DNA from: UBA3839 sp963627995
GTDB lineage: Bacteria > Bacteroidota > Bacteroidia > Bacteroidales > Bacteroidaceae
Direction of reading: 5' to 3'
DNA length: 64,000 nt
Assembly: GCA_963627995.1 (NCBI GenBank)
Contig: CAVGCV010000002.1
Coordinates: forward strand, 196,171 to 260,170
Shown piece by piece: positions 26,375 to 34,974 of the stretch. Position numbers and translations under genes: made by a program. Positions within the stretch are counted from its first letter, which is position 1; each line of letters opens with the position of its first letter. The notes under the pieces are model-generated. The model was given only the letters and a program-made list of their open reading frames with translations. It did no database searches and was not told where the DNA came from.

Positions 26375-28195
26375 ATGAAAGGAATGTCCATACGGATGCG
26401 GCGGCGCGAGGTGCGCGTGCTGAACACGCTCACGCGCTGGCTCACACGCGGCCGCAGCCACAGGCAGGTCGTGCTGTCGCTGAGCCTTGTGGTCGGTCTT
26501 TGCACGGGAGTCGCGGCATTCGTCCTGAAATTTCTCGTGGAAGAAATCCGCGCGCTCCTGACACGCGGATTCTCCGACAGCGAGGTGAACGGCCTCTACC
26601 TGCTCTATCCCGCCGTGGGCATCCTGCTGACCGCCCTGTTCATCCGCTACGTAGTACGCGACGACATCGGCCACGGCGTGACCAAAATCCTGTACGCCAT
26701 CTCGCGGAAACGCGCACGCATCCGTCCCCACAACCGCTGGACGAGCGTCGTAGCCAGCGCCATCACCATCGGCTTCGGCGGTTCGGTCGGCGCCGAGGCC
26801 CCCATCGTGCTGACAGGCTCGGCGTTCGGATCCGACCTCGGCAAGCGTTTCCACCTTGCCCCCAACACCATGATGCTGCTCGTGGGCTGCGGAGCTGCCG
26901 GCGCGGTGGCAGGCATCTTCAAAGCCCCCATCGCGGGCATGATGTTCGTGCTCGAGGTGCTGATGCTCGACCTCAACATGGCGTCACTCCTGCCGCTACT
27001 GGCCACGAGCATCACCTCCGTCTGCGTCTCCTACGCCCTCTACGGCACAGCCTCCATGTTCAGCTTCTCGCTCGACAAGGCGTTCACCATCGACGTGATT
27101 CCCGGCTGCATCCTACTCGGCGTGTTTTGCGGCTTGGTATCGCTCTACTTCACGCGCACGATGAACGGTTTCGAGCGGCTATTCGCCAAGCTGCGGAAGC
27201 CATGGGCCAAGTTCGTCGTGGGTGCGGGCGTGCTGGGCCTTCTCATCTATTTCTTCCCCGTCCTCTATGGCGAGGGCTACGACGTGATTTCGCAGCTGAT
27301 TGACAACGCCCCGGCCGACGACATCATGCACAACACCTTTTTCTACGGTCACGGGGGCAACAGCCTCATCATCTACCTCTCCCTGGTGCTACTGATGAAA
27401 GTGTTTGCCTCCACCGCCACCAACGGCGGCGGCGGATGTGGCGGAGTGTTCGCGCCGAGCCTCTACGTCGGAGCGTTGTCGGGCTTCGTCTTTGCCAACA
27501 TCTGGGACCGCCTGCTGTCGCTGACGTTGGGTTCTTCGGGCTTCCTGCTGCCAAAGAACTGCGTCCTCTTCGGCATGGCCGGGCTGATGTCGGGCGTGAT
27601 GCACGCACCGCTCACAGGCATATTCCTCATCGCCGAGCTTACGGGCGGCTACGCCCTCTTCGTCCCCATCATGATTGTGTCGGCCGTCTCCTACCTCACC
27701 ATCAACGTGTTCGAGCCGCACAGCATCTACGCCATGCGCTTGGCGCGCACGGGCGAGCTGATCACGCACGACAAGGACAAGGCCATCCTCACCATCCTCA
27801 ACCTCGGCTCGCTGCTGGAGAAAGACTTCCTCCGCGTCAGCCCCGACTGGAAGCTCGACAAGATTGTCGTGGCCATCACGAACTCGCACCGCAACCTCTT
27901 CCCCGTAGTCGACAAGTCGGGACGGCTGATGGGCGTGATGTCGCTCGACTCCGTGCGCAAGGTGATGTTCCGCCCCGAGCTCTACCACAAGTACACCGTC
28001 AGGTCCTTCATGAAAGAACCGCCCGCCGTGCTCACCACGTCCGACACGCTGAAAGTGGCCGCTGCGAAGTTCGACGAGACCCGTGCATGGAACCTGCCTG
28101 TGGTCGACGAGGACGGACGCTTCATCGGCTTCATCTCGCGCTCCGGCCTTTTCAACTCCTACCGGCAGACGCTCGTGGACTTCACGGCGGAGTAG
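26375..28195 (+). CDS. ClC-family chloride channel/transporter with CBS domains
   Basis: A 606-residue membrane protein. The ClC core spans about residues 25-445, with the anion-site loops GFGGSVGAEAPIVL (GxGxE-P), ATNGGGGCGGVFAPSLYVG and GMAGLMSGVMHAPLTG. Glutamate in SVGAEAP is the gating-glutamate position, suggesting H+/Cl- exchange. Two CBS domains occupy about 475-600 (RVSPDWKLDKIVVAITNS; PAVLTTSDTLKVAAAKFDE), probably sensing adenine nucleotides. It ends the run of plus-strand genes that began at 21573. Confidence 0.93.
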   Translation: MKGMSIRMRRREVRVLNTLTRWLTRGRSHRQVVLSLSLVVGLCTGVAAFVLKFLVEEIRALLTRGFSDSEVNGLYLLYPAVGILLTALFIRYVVRDDIGHGVTKILYAISRKRARIRPHNRWTSVVASAITIGFGGSVGAEAPIVLTGSAFGSDLGKRFHLAPNTMMLLVGCGAAGAVAGIFKAPIAGMMFVLEVLMLDLNMASLLPLLATSITSVCVSYALYGTASMFSFSLDKAFTIDVIPGCILLGVFCGLVSLYFTRTMNGFERLFAKLRKPWAKFVVGAGVLGLLIYFFPVLYGEGYDVISQLIDNAPADDIMHNTFFYGHGGNSLIIYLSLVLLMKVFASTATNGGGGCGGVFAPSLYVGALSGFVFANIWDRLLSLTLGSSGFLLPKNCVLFGMAGLMSGVMHAPLTGIFLIAELTGGYALFVPIMIVSAVSYLTINVFEPHSIYAMRLARTGELITHDKDKAILTILNLGSLLEKDFLRVSPDWKLDKIVVAITNSHRNLFPVVDKSGRLMGVMSLDSVRKVMFRPELYHKYTVRSFMKEPPAVLTTSDTLKVAAAKFDETRAWNLPVVDEDGRFIGFISRSGLFNSYRQTLVDFTAE

Positions 28196-28226
28196 TCCTC
28201 CATTCCCTTTTCTCCTTTTCTCCTTT

Positions 28227-28321
28227 TCACCCATCCGGCTGGCTCGCTTTCCACTGCGAGGGCGACATCCCGTACCTGTCGCGGAAGCACTTGCTGAAAT
28301 AGGCGGGCGACGAGAAAAAGC
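28227..28321 (-). pseudogene. C-terminal relic of an AraC-type regulator
   Basis: On the minus strand, codons ending at TGA 28227-28229 read SSPAYFSKCFRDRYGMSPSQ, then WKASQPDG. This is the second recognition helix and signature of an AraC/HTCS DNA-binding domain. Upstream of about 28321 the match stops, with no start codon or remaining domain. It is the last 30 or so residues of a lost regulator, lying back-to-back with the GH127 gene, which it may once have controlled. The translation is seen; the history is inferred. Confidence 0.75.
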
Positions 28322-28326
28322 ACCAT

Positions 28327-28362
28327 TTTGAAACCCCGTGCGGCGCAGAGTGCATAACTTTG
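28327..28362 (+). promoter_or_regulatory. Promoter of GH127 gene (TTTG ... TAACTTTG)
   Basis: TTTG (28327-28330) and TAACTTTG (28355-28362) are 24 bp apart, slightly wider than consensus, 46 bp before the start codon. Confidence 0.55.
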
Positions 28363-28408
28363 CGTCCGAGAACCACCACCTATTATTTATTCCCTAACAA
28401 CAACCATC

Positions 28409-31400
28409 ATGAACACCAACCTTCACCTTCGGGCCACGACCGTGCGGTACACACTGCTCCTGCTGCTCCTCCTCGCAGGGCTGCCCATGCGCTCCCACGC
28501 GCAAAAGACGAACATCGCCCTCGCCGGCACGCCCAATGCCCCCGACGTAGGGTGCAGCTACTGCACCACATGGAACGACCTCGCCGCCATCAACAACGGT
28601 CTCACCGGCACCGCCAACGCCGACATGTGGGGCACGTACAGCGGCACGCGGAAGCCGGCCTCCGAATGGGTCACCTACACATGGGCGCGCCGCCAGCGCG
28701 TGGACGCCGCCTCCGTGTGGTTCTGGCAGGACGGCACCGGCGTATTCCTCCCCGCATCGTGGAGGATACAATACTATGACAGGAACGCGCGCGCATGGGC
28801 CGACGTCACGGGCGCATCCGCCTACCCCGTCAACGCCACCAACGAGGAGTGCGCCGTCACATTCGACGCGGTGGAGACCAACCAGCTGCGCCTCCGCATC
28901 GACTGCGCCCCGGTCGGCAGCGCCTACGGAGCAGTCTGCGTGACGGAATGGGCCGCTTATGGCGAGGCCGTGGAGACGGGCGACGTGACCTACGGCGACT
29001 ACCCCATCGCCAACGTGCCGTTCAGCAGCGTGAAGCTGTCCGACACGTTCTGGTCGCAACGCATCGCGCAGAACCAGCAGGTCACCATCCCCATCGCGCT
29101 GAAGCAGTGCTACGACAACGGCCGCCTCGACAACTTCAAGAAGGCGGCGGGCGCGATGGAAGGCTACTTCGTGGGCGACAACACCTTCGACGACACCGAC
29201 ATCTACAAGATTGTCGAGGGCATGGCCTACAGCATCCAGGCCAGCTACAGCAAGGAGCTCGACGACGAGATGGACATGCTCATCTCGTGGATCGCCCGGG
29301 CGCAGGAGCCCGACGGCTACCTCATGACCGCCCGCACCGCCGCCCAGCCGGGAAAGATGCACTCCTGGCTCGGCGCGAGCCGATGGGAGAAGGACCCCGA
29401 CCTGAGCCACGAGCTCTACAACTGCGGACACCTCTACGAGGCGGCCGTGGCCCACTACATCTCCACGGGCAAGACCACGCTGCTCGACGTTGCCGTCAAG
29501 AGCGCCGACCTCCTCGTCAAGGACTTCCTCGAGGGCGGGCTCCGCTATGAGCCGGGACACCAGATTGTGGAGATGGGGCTCGTGAAGATGTACCGCGTGA
29601 CGGGCAAGCAGCAGTACCTGCGCCTGGCCAAGTACTTCCTCGACCTGCGCGGCGCGCGCGGTGTGATGCGCAGGGAATACAGCCAGAGCCACCAGCCCGT
29701 GACGGCACAGACCGAAGCCGTCGGGCACGCCGTGCGCGCGGGCTACATGTACAGCGGCATGACCGACGTGGCCGCCATCATGGACGACGACAGCTACCGC
29801 GACGCCATCGGCGCGCTTTGGGACAACGTGGTCGGCAAGAAGTTCTACATCAACGGCGGCATCGGCGCGCTCCACAACGGCGAGGCGTTCGGCGCCAACT
29901 ACGAGCTGCCCAACGCTTCGGCCTACTGCGAGACGTGCGCCGCCATCAGCAACGTCTACTGGAACCACCGCATGTTCCTCCTGACGGGCGACGCAAAATA
30001 CTACGACGTGCTCGAGCGCTCGCTCTACAACGGCGTCATCAGCGGCATCGGGCTCGACGGCAGGACGTTCTTCTACCCCAACCCGCTTGCCTCCACCGGC
30101 GGCTACAAGCGCAGCGAGTGGTTCGGCTGCGCCTGCTGCCCCAGCAACCTCTGCCGCTTCATACCCTCCGTGCCGGGCTACGCCTATGCACACCGCGGCG
30201 ACAGCATCTACGTGAGCCTCTACATGCAGAGCGCCACCACCATCGACCTCGGCAACGGCCGCAGCGTCGGCCTCTCGCAACAGACCGAATACCCGTGGAA
30301 GGGCGACATCGCCGTCAAAATCGACAAGTGCGACACCGACGCCGCGCTCACACTCATGCTCCGCCTGCCGGGATGGGCACAGGGACAGCCCGTGCCGAGC
30401 GACCTCTACGCCTACACCGCACCTGCGGCGGCCGCCGTCAGGCTCTACGTGAACGGCGTGGAGACGCCCTACACGCTCGCCGACGGCTACATGGCAGTCA
30501 GCCGCACCTGGGCGGCGGGCGACGCCGTGACGTTCTCGCTGCCGATGGACGTGCACAAGACCATCGCCAACGAGGCCGTGGCGGACGATGCCAACCGCGT
30601 GGCCCTGGAGCGCGGGCCCATCCTCTACTGCCTGGAATGGTGCGACAACGACCATGTCGGGAGCTGCATCGTCGACGACGCAGCGACAGCCAGCCCCGAG
30701 TGGACCGACGGGCTGGGCGGCGTCTACAGCCTGTCCGTCGCCGGGAAGAAAGCCACCTACGACGCATCGGGCGCGGTGGTGGTCGCCGACGCGCAGCTGA
30801 CGGCCATCCCCTACTACGCCTGGAACAACCGGGGCAGCGCCGGGGCCATGGAGGTGTGGATTCCGCGCGACGCGAGCCTCGCCCAGCCCGTCCGCATCGA
30901 CCTGACCGCCGACACCGTCCGTGTGGAGCTGGAGGCGCTGCCCTTCACCGACACGGGCGCGGCCACCTATGACAGCACGCCCTACGCCATCGACAAGGGT
31001 CTGCTGGAGGACGCGCTGGGCATCGCGGCGGCCAGCCTCCCGGCGGCTTTCAGCGCAGGCGAGCTGACGCTCGAGGCCATTGAGCCCGACGGCACGGCCA
31101 ACGCCCAACAAACGGCCATCGCGCCGGGACAGTGGTTCGACGGCAGCGGCCGCGTCGTGTCGTGGGGCGCGGACGCCCGCGTCTTCAGCGAGTTCAGCAC
31201 CGCCACCTGCGTCCTCTCCGTCGGGCAGTACCCCGCCCGTTGCCAAGTGGGCGACCGCTACACATTCACGCAAGTCCTTTCCTACGCAGGGGCAGACAAC
31301 GCCTACCGCCGCCGTCTGCCCCTGCGCGTGACCCTCCGCATCGTGGACAGCCTCACGCCGGCAGCCGTCGCCGCGCCTTCGGCAGCCGCCGGCGGCGACC

Positions 31401-31504
31401 GCCACAGCCCCGCCTACGACCTCACGGGACGCGCGGTCGACGCCGGCAGCCCGTCGCTTCCGCACGGCGTGTACATCGTCGGCGGCCAGAAGATACTGCG
31501 CTAA
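28409..31504 (+). CDS. GH127 beta-L-arabinofuranosidase-like, exported multidomain
   Basis: A 1031-residue exported enzyme. Signal peptide residues 1-31 (cleavage after SHAQ). A discoidin/F5-8-like carbohydrate-binding domain occupies about 35-190. The GH127 (DUF1680) alpha/alpha barrel follows, from about 205 to 800 (VPFSSVKLSDTFWSQRIAQN onward). The Zn/catalytic residues match the family: E508 and C510 in CETCAAI, and C576-C577 in CACCPSN, where the first of the pair corresponds to the cysteine nucleophile. The C-terminus, YDLTG...HGVYIVGGQKILR, is the Prevotella exported-protein tail. It would release L-arabinofuranose from plant glycans or glycoproteins. It has its own promoter and no SusC/D neighbour. 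Confidence 0.9.
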   Translation: MNTNLHLRATTVRYTLLLLLLLAGLPMRSHAQKTNIALAGTPNAPDVGCSYCTTWNDLAAINNGLTGTANADMWGTYSGTRKPASEWVTYTWARRQRVDAASVWFWQDGTGVFLPASWRIQYYDRNARAWADVTGASAYPVNATNEECAVTFDAVETNQLRLRIDCAPVGSAYGAVCVTEWAAYGEAVETGDVTYGDYPIANVPFSSVKLSDTFWSQRIAQNQQVTIPIALKQCYDNGRLDNFKKAAGAMEGYFVGDNTFDDTDIYKIVEGMAYSIQASYSKELDDEMDMLISWIARAQEPDGYLMTARTAAQPGKMHSWLGASRWEKDPDLSHELYNCGHLYEAAVAHYISTGKTTLLDVAVKSADLLVKDFLEGGLRYEPGHQIVEMGLVKMYRVTGKQQYLRLAKYFLDLRGARGVMRREYSQSHQPVTAQTEAVGHAVRAGYMYSGMTDVAAIMDDDSYRDAIGALWDNVVGKKFYINGGIGALHNGEAFGANYELPNASAYCETCAAISNVYWNHRMFLLTGDAKYYDVLERSLYNGVISGIGLDGRTFFYPNPLASTGGYKRSEWFGCACCPSNLCRFIPSVPGYAYAHRGDSIYVSLYMQSATTIDLGNGRSVGLSQQTEYPWKGDIAVKIDKCDTDAALTLMLRLPGWAQGQPVPSDLYAYTAPAAAAVRLYVNGVETPYTLADGYMAVSRTWAAGDAVTFSLPMDVHKTIANEAVADDANRVALERGPILYCLEWCDNDHVGSCIVDDAATASPEWTDGLGGVYSLSVAGKKATYDASGAVVVADAQLTAIPYYAWNNRGSAGAMEVWIPRDASLAQPVRIDLTADTVRVELEALPFTDTGAATYDSTPYAIDKGLLEDALGIAAASLPAAFSAGELTLEAIEPDGTANAQQTAIAPGQWFDGSGRVVSWGADARVFSEFSTATCVLSVGQYPARCQVGDRYTFTQVLSYAGADNAYRRRLPLRVTLRIVDSLTPAAVAAPSAAAGGDRHSPAYDLTGRAVDAGSPSLPHGVYIVGGQKILR

Positions 31505-31538
31505 GCGGAGCGCCCCACGAGGCCCGGCACACAAGAAG

Positions 31539-31602
31539 CAGCGCGGGCTGCCGTCCCCCCCGGTCTTCAACTCCGAAGACCCGGGAACGGCAGCCCGCGC
31601 TG
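31539..31602. terminator. Bidirectional terminator hairpin
   Basis: The stem CAGCGCGGGCTGCCGT / ACGGCAGCCCGCGCTG (16 bp, perfect) contains an inner GGTCTTC/GAAGACC stem. It lies between the convergent GH127 and BspA-like genes. Confidence 0.75.
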
Positions 31603-31627
31603 TCCTTGTACGCCCGCCGGCGGACAG

Positions 31628-32953
31628 TCACTCCTCGACGGTCACCTGCCCCTCCATCTTCGCGAACTTCAGCGCCGCGCGTACAAAGTCCTTCGTCTCC
31701 GGGTTGCATCCCTTCATCCTGACCGTGCGCAAGGCGGCGCATCCGAGGAACATGTCCACCGACGCACTCCTTAGCTTTTTCCGCTGCTTCCCGGAGGAGG
31801 CACCGATGCTCTCCGCCCGCGTTTCGACGAGCTTGCGGAGATTCCAGCCCGAGAGGTCGAGCGTCTCCAGCTTCCCGCAACGGGAGAACATCCCCGACAC
31901 GTCCGTCACCTTGTCCACGTTCCACCCGGAGAGGTCGAGCGCGCGCAGGCTTGCACAGTCAGAGAAGACGCCCTGCATCGAGGTCACATGGCCCGTGTCC
32001 AGCCTCTTCACGTCCAAGTCGGCCAGCAGGGGATTTCCGGCGAAACAGTGGTCCATGCTCCCATAAAGCCAGCCCGTCTTCGTGCCGGTCAGGTGCTCCG
32101 CGCCGTTGATGCTGAACGACACGAGCTTCGCGCAGTCCCTCACCTCGAAGCGCAGCTGCGCCGGCCCCTTGCCGCCGTCGAACACCACGCGGCCCTTTTG
32201 GCCCACGTAGCCCGTGTTCACCGCCTTCAGGTCGTTGCCGTCGGAGCCTACGGCCTGCAGGCGCGCGAACGCGATGTCCGACCCGTCGCTCGTGGCGTAC
32301 GTGATGGCCGGCTCGCGCAGATAAATCCACGTCCCGCCGCTCCACGGATCAGTCGCAGGCCGCGAAATGCCCTCGGGGCCGTAGTCGTACCCAAGTGACC
32401 CGATTTCCTTCGTCGTTTTCCCTTTCGCGTCGAACTCGCGGATGTTCAGGCGTCCCGTGAAGTCCCACGACACGTCGCTCTCACTCGCCTCCAGCACAAA
32501 GACAGGCACTTCGGCGTACACCTGCAGCCCGCCCGCCGCGCCATCGGTCAGTTCGAGACCCGCAAGCTCAAGATAGTAGTCTTCTTGCGGACGGAGGTCA
32601 TGCCAATAGATTCCCAGCCTGACGCCCTCCTTTTTCGCCTTCCAGTAATCGACAAGGACCTTGGCCATCGACGCCGGCTTCACCTCCAGCGGAAAAGACA
32701 AGGACAGCATGACACCGCCATCCTTTCCCATGACGAAGTCGGCGTAAGTGTCGTCATGGTCTTTTGGGGGGTTAATGGTTCGGATTCTCGCAATCACCCT
32801 TTTCGGCACCACCACGGCCGGCGCGCGCCCAACACGGCCGGCCAGGGCCGCAGCCGGGAGCGAGGCCGTCCCGTCGCCCAGCCCGACGGCGGCGTGCGCG
32901 CTGCATCCAGCCGCCAGCAGCGCGGCCGTTGCCATTGCAAACATTCTGTTCAT
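31628..32953 (-). CDS. Lipoprotein with BspA-like (DUF285) leucine-rich repeats
   Basis: A 441-residue protein; the start at 32953 is set by the lipoprotein signal (ALLAAGC, Cys at about residue 17), while the longer open frame runs through the leader. The N-terminal half is a beta-rich domain without a family I recognise. The C-terminal third holds BspA/DUF285 surface repeats: LDVKRLDTGHVTSMQGVFSD, LRALDLSGWNVDKVTDVSGM and LETLDLSGWNL. Such repeats occur on adhesive surface proteins of oral and gut Bacteroidales. A cell-surface role is inferred. Confidence 0.82.
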   Translation of the reverse strand: MNRMFAMATAALLAAGCSAHAAVGLGDGTASLPAAALAGRVGRAPAVVVPKRVIARIRTINPPKDHDDTYADFVMGKDGGVMLSLSFPLEVKPASMAKVLVDYWKAKKEGVRLGIYWHDLRPQEDYYLELAGLELTDGAAGGLQVYAEVPVFVLEASESDVSWDFTGRLNIREFDAKGKTTKEIGSLGYDYGPEGISRPATDPWSGGTWIYLREPAITYATSDGSDIAFARLQAVGSDGNDLKAVNTGYVGQKGRVVFDGGKGPAQLRFEVRDCAKLVSFSINGAEHLTGTKTGWLYGSMDHCFAGNPLLADLDVKRLDTGHVTSMQGVFSDCASLRALDLSGWNVDKVTDVSGMFSRCGKLETLDLSGWNLRKLVETRAESIGASSGKQRKKLRSASVDMFLGCAALRTVRMKGCNPETKDFVRAALKFAKMEGQVTVEE

Positions 32954-33092
32954 GGTCTCTCTCTTTTTATATAGTGAATACAAGGTACAGGCTGCTTTAT
33001 GGTGGATAAAGGTACAGGCTGAATCCAGCCGCCCGCGCCCCGTCCACCCCGCAGGCGCACCGTCGGGAAAGGCCGCGCCTTTTCCAACAACG

Positions 33093-33100
33093 CAAATATA
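33093..33100 (-). promoter_or_regulatory. -7 element (TATATTTG) of BspA-like lipoprotein gene
   Basis: An exact TAnnTTTG match on the minus strand giving a leader of about 135 nt. The leader contains GGTACAGGCTG (shown on plus) twice. Confidence 0.55.
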
Positions 33101-33232
33101 CGACAATCGCCGAAAAAGCCAGCGCTTCCCCCCGTCCGATTTTCGGCGGGCGCGCCGACATTCCGCCCTCGCCGCGCCATCCGCAACGCCTTGTCGCACA
33201 GTTTTCTGCAAGGCTGCGCGGAGCGGGGAAAT

Positions 33233-33293
33233 TTCCAAGTACTTGGAAAATAATCTCCAAGTACTTGAAAAAATATTTCCAAGTACTTGGAAA
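33233..33293. repeat. Three CCAAGTACTTGG palindromes at exact 22-bp spacing
   Basis: The palindrome TTCCAAGTACTTGGAA occurs at 33233-33248 and 33278-33293, and a variant with one change at 33256-33269. Their centres (33240/41, 33262/63, 33284/85) are 22 bp apart, close to two helical turns. The array lies between the BspA-like promoter and the rhamnose promoter. It may be an operator array or an interspersed repeat; the rest of 32954-33451 holds only promoters and leaders. Confidence 0.75.
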
Positions 33294-33395
33294 TTCCAGG
33301 CCGCCGCGCTCCGCCGGGAAAGGCGACGCGGCACGACGGAAAAAACACCGCGCGACGACGGGCGAAAAGCATTTCTCGTTTTCAAAGAAAAGCAT

Positions 33396-33403
33396 TATCT
33401 TTG
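33396..33403 (+). promoter_or_regulatory. -7 element (TATCTTTG) of the rhamnose operon
   Basis: An exact TAnnTTTG match 49 bp before rhaB and about 100 bp downstream of the palindrome array. Confidence 0.6.
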
Positions 33404-33451
33404 CCCTCACGAACGACTGACACCTGACCGACACACCTAACACACACCCTT

Positions 33452-34945
33452 ATGGCGGAACGCACGAACTTTTTCGCCGTCGACCTGGGCGCGACGAGCG
33501 GACGGACCATCCTCGGCACCATCGACGGCAAGCGGCTGGAGCAGCGCGAGCTCACACGCTTTCCCAACCGCATCATCCAGGTTGGCGGACACTACTACTG
33601 GGACATCTTCGCGCTCTACGACGAAATCCTGCGCGGGCTGAGGGCCGTGAAGGCCGAGGGCGCGGAGATTGCCTCCGTGGGCATCGACACGTGGGGCTGC
33701 GACTTCGTGATGGTGGGGCGCGACGGGGGAATCCTGCGCAACCCCTACTGCTACCGCGACCCGCACACGGAGGGGGCCGCGGAGGAGTACTTCAAGCTCG
33801 TGCCGAGGGAGGAGGTCTACCGCAGGACGGGAATCCAGTTCATGAACTTCAACTCGCTCTTCCAGCTGGCGACGCTCCGCCGCAACGGCGACTCGGCGCT
33901 GGCGGCGGCGGACAAGATACTCTTCATCCCCGACGCGCTCATCTACATGCTCACGGGCGAGGCCGTGTGCGAATACACGGTGCTGAGCACGAGCCAGATG
34001 CTCAACCCCGCCACCCGGCGCATCGACCCCGTCCTCGCCGGCGCCGTCGGGCTGTCGGAAAGCCAGTTCGGGCGCTACGTGAGCCCGGGCGACGCGGTGG
34101 GCACGCTGTCGCCCGACGTGCAGCGGCAGACGGGGCTGGGGGCTGTGCCCGTGGTGGCCGTGGCCGGCCACGACACGGGGGCGGCGGTGGCGGCGGTGCC
34201 GGCCGGCGACGAGCGGTTCGCCTACCTGAGCTGCGGCACGTGGTCGCTGCTCGGCATCGAGGCGCAGGACGCCATCATCAGCGGGGAGAGCTACCGCCAC
34301 AACTTCACCAACGAGGGGGGCGTCGAGGGGACGACCCGCTTCCTGAAGAACATCTGCGGCCTGTGGCTGCTGGAGCGCTGCCGCAAGGAATGGGAGGGCG
34401 ACGCGGGCGTGCCGAAGAACATCAACGACCTCAACGACGCCGCCATGGAGGCCGCGCCCTTCCGGGCGTTCATCAACCCCGACGCGCCCTGCTTCGCCAA
34501 CCCCGGCAACATGGCGGAGGCCATCCGGGCCTACTGCCGCGAGAGCGGCCAGCACGTGCCGGACGGCTACCGGGAAGTAGCGCGCTGCATCTTCGAGAGC
34601 CTCGCCATGCGCTACCGCCAGGTGCTGGAGCGCCTGAAGGCCATGGCGCCGTTCGCCATCGAGCGGCTGCACGTCATCGGCGGCGGCTCGCTCAACGCCC
34701 ACCTCATGCAGATGACGGCCAACAGCACCCGCATGCCCGTGGTGACCGGCCCGGCGGAGGGCACGGCCATCGGCAACATCATGCTCCAGGCCAAGGCGGC
34801 GGGACTGGTGGGCGACCGCTTCGAAATGCGCCGCATCATCGCGCGCTCCATCGACCTGCGCCTCTTCGAGCCGGAGGACGGCGGCCTGTGGGACGCGGCC
34901 TACGAGCGCTACCTGGACGCGACCGGCACCCGGGACGGACTCTGA
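33452..34945 (+). CDS. rhaB: Rhamnulokinase
   Basis: A 497-residue FGGY-family sugar kinase phosphorylating L-rhamnulose to rhamnulose 1-phosphate. The N-terminal phosphate loop is FFAVDLGATSGRTILG; GIDTWGCDF carries the conserved Asp, and VAGHDTGAAV and LSCGTWSLLG are FGGY nucleotide motifs. HVIGGGSLNAHLMQMTANST near residues 409-428 is the C-terminal signature. Gene order with rhaA, rhaT and rhaD fixes the substrate as rhamnulose, and this is the first gene after the promoter. No RhaR/RhaS-type regulator lies nearby. Confidence 0.95.
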   Translation: MAERTNFFAVDLGATSGRTILGTIDGKRLEQRELTRFPNRIIQVGGHYYWDIFALYDEILRGLRAVKAEGAEIASVGIDTWGCDFVMVGRDGGILRNPYCYRDPHTEGAAEEYFKLVPREEVYRRTGIQFMNFNSLFQLATLRRNGDSALAAADKILFIPDALIYMLTGEAVCEYTVLSTSQMLNPATRRIDPVLAGAVGLSESQFGRYVSPGDAVGTLSPDVQRQTGLGAVPVVAVAGHDTGAAVAAVPAGDERFAYLSCGTWSLLGIEAQDAIISGESYRHNFTNEGGVEGTTRFLKNICGLWLLERCRKEWEGDAGVPKNINDLNDAAMEAAPFRAFINPDAPCFANPGNMAEAIRAYCRESGQHVPDGYREVARCIFESLAMRYRQVLERLKAMAPFAIERLHVIGGGSLNAHLMQMTANSTRMPVVTGPAEGTAIGNIMLQAKAAGLVGDRFEMRRIIARSIDLRLFEPEDGGLWDAAYERYLDATGTRDGL

Positions 34946-34974
34946 CCATCTTTTCACTAACTAAATAACATCCC

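Noticed and set aside
33233..33293. CRISPR-like array
   Set aside because: Only three short palindromes with very short AT-rich spacers; no long repeat/spacer structure and no cas genes.
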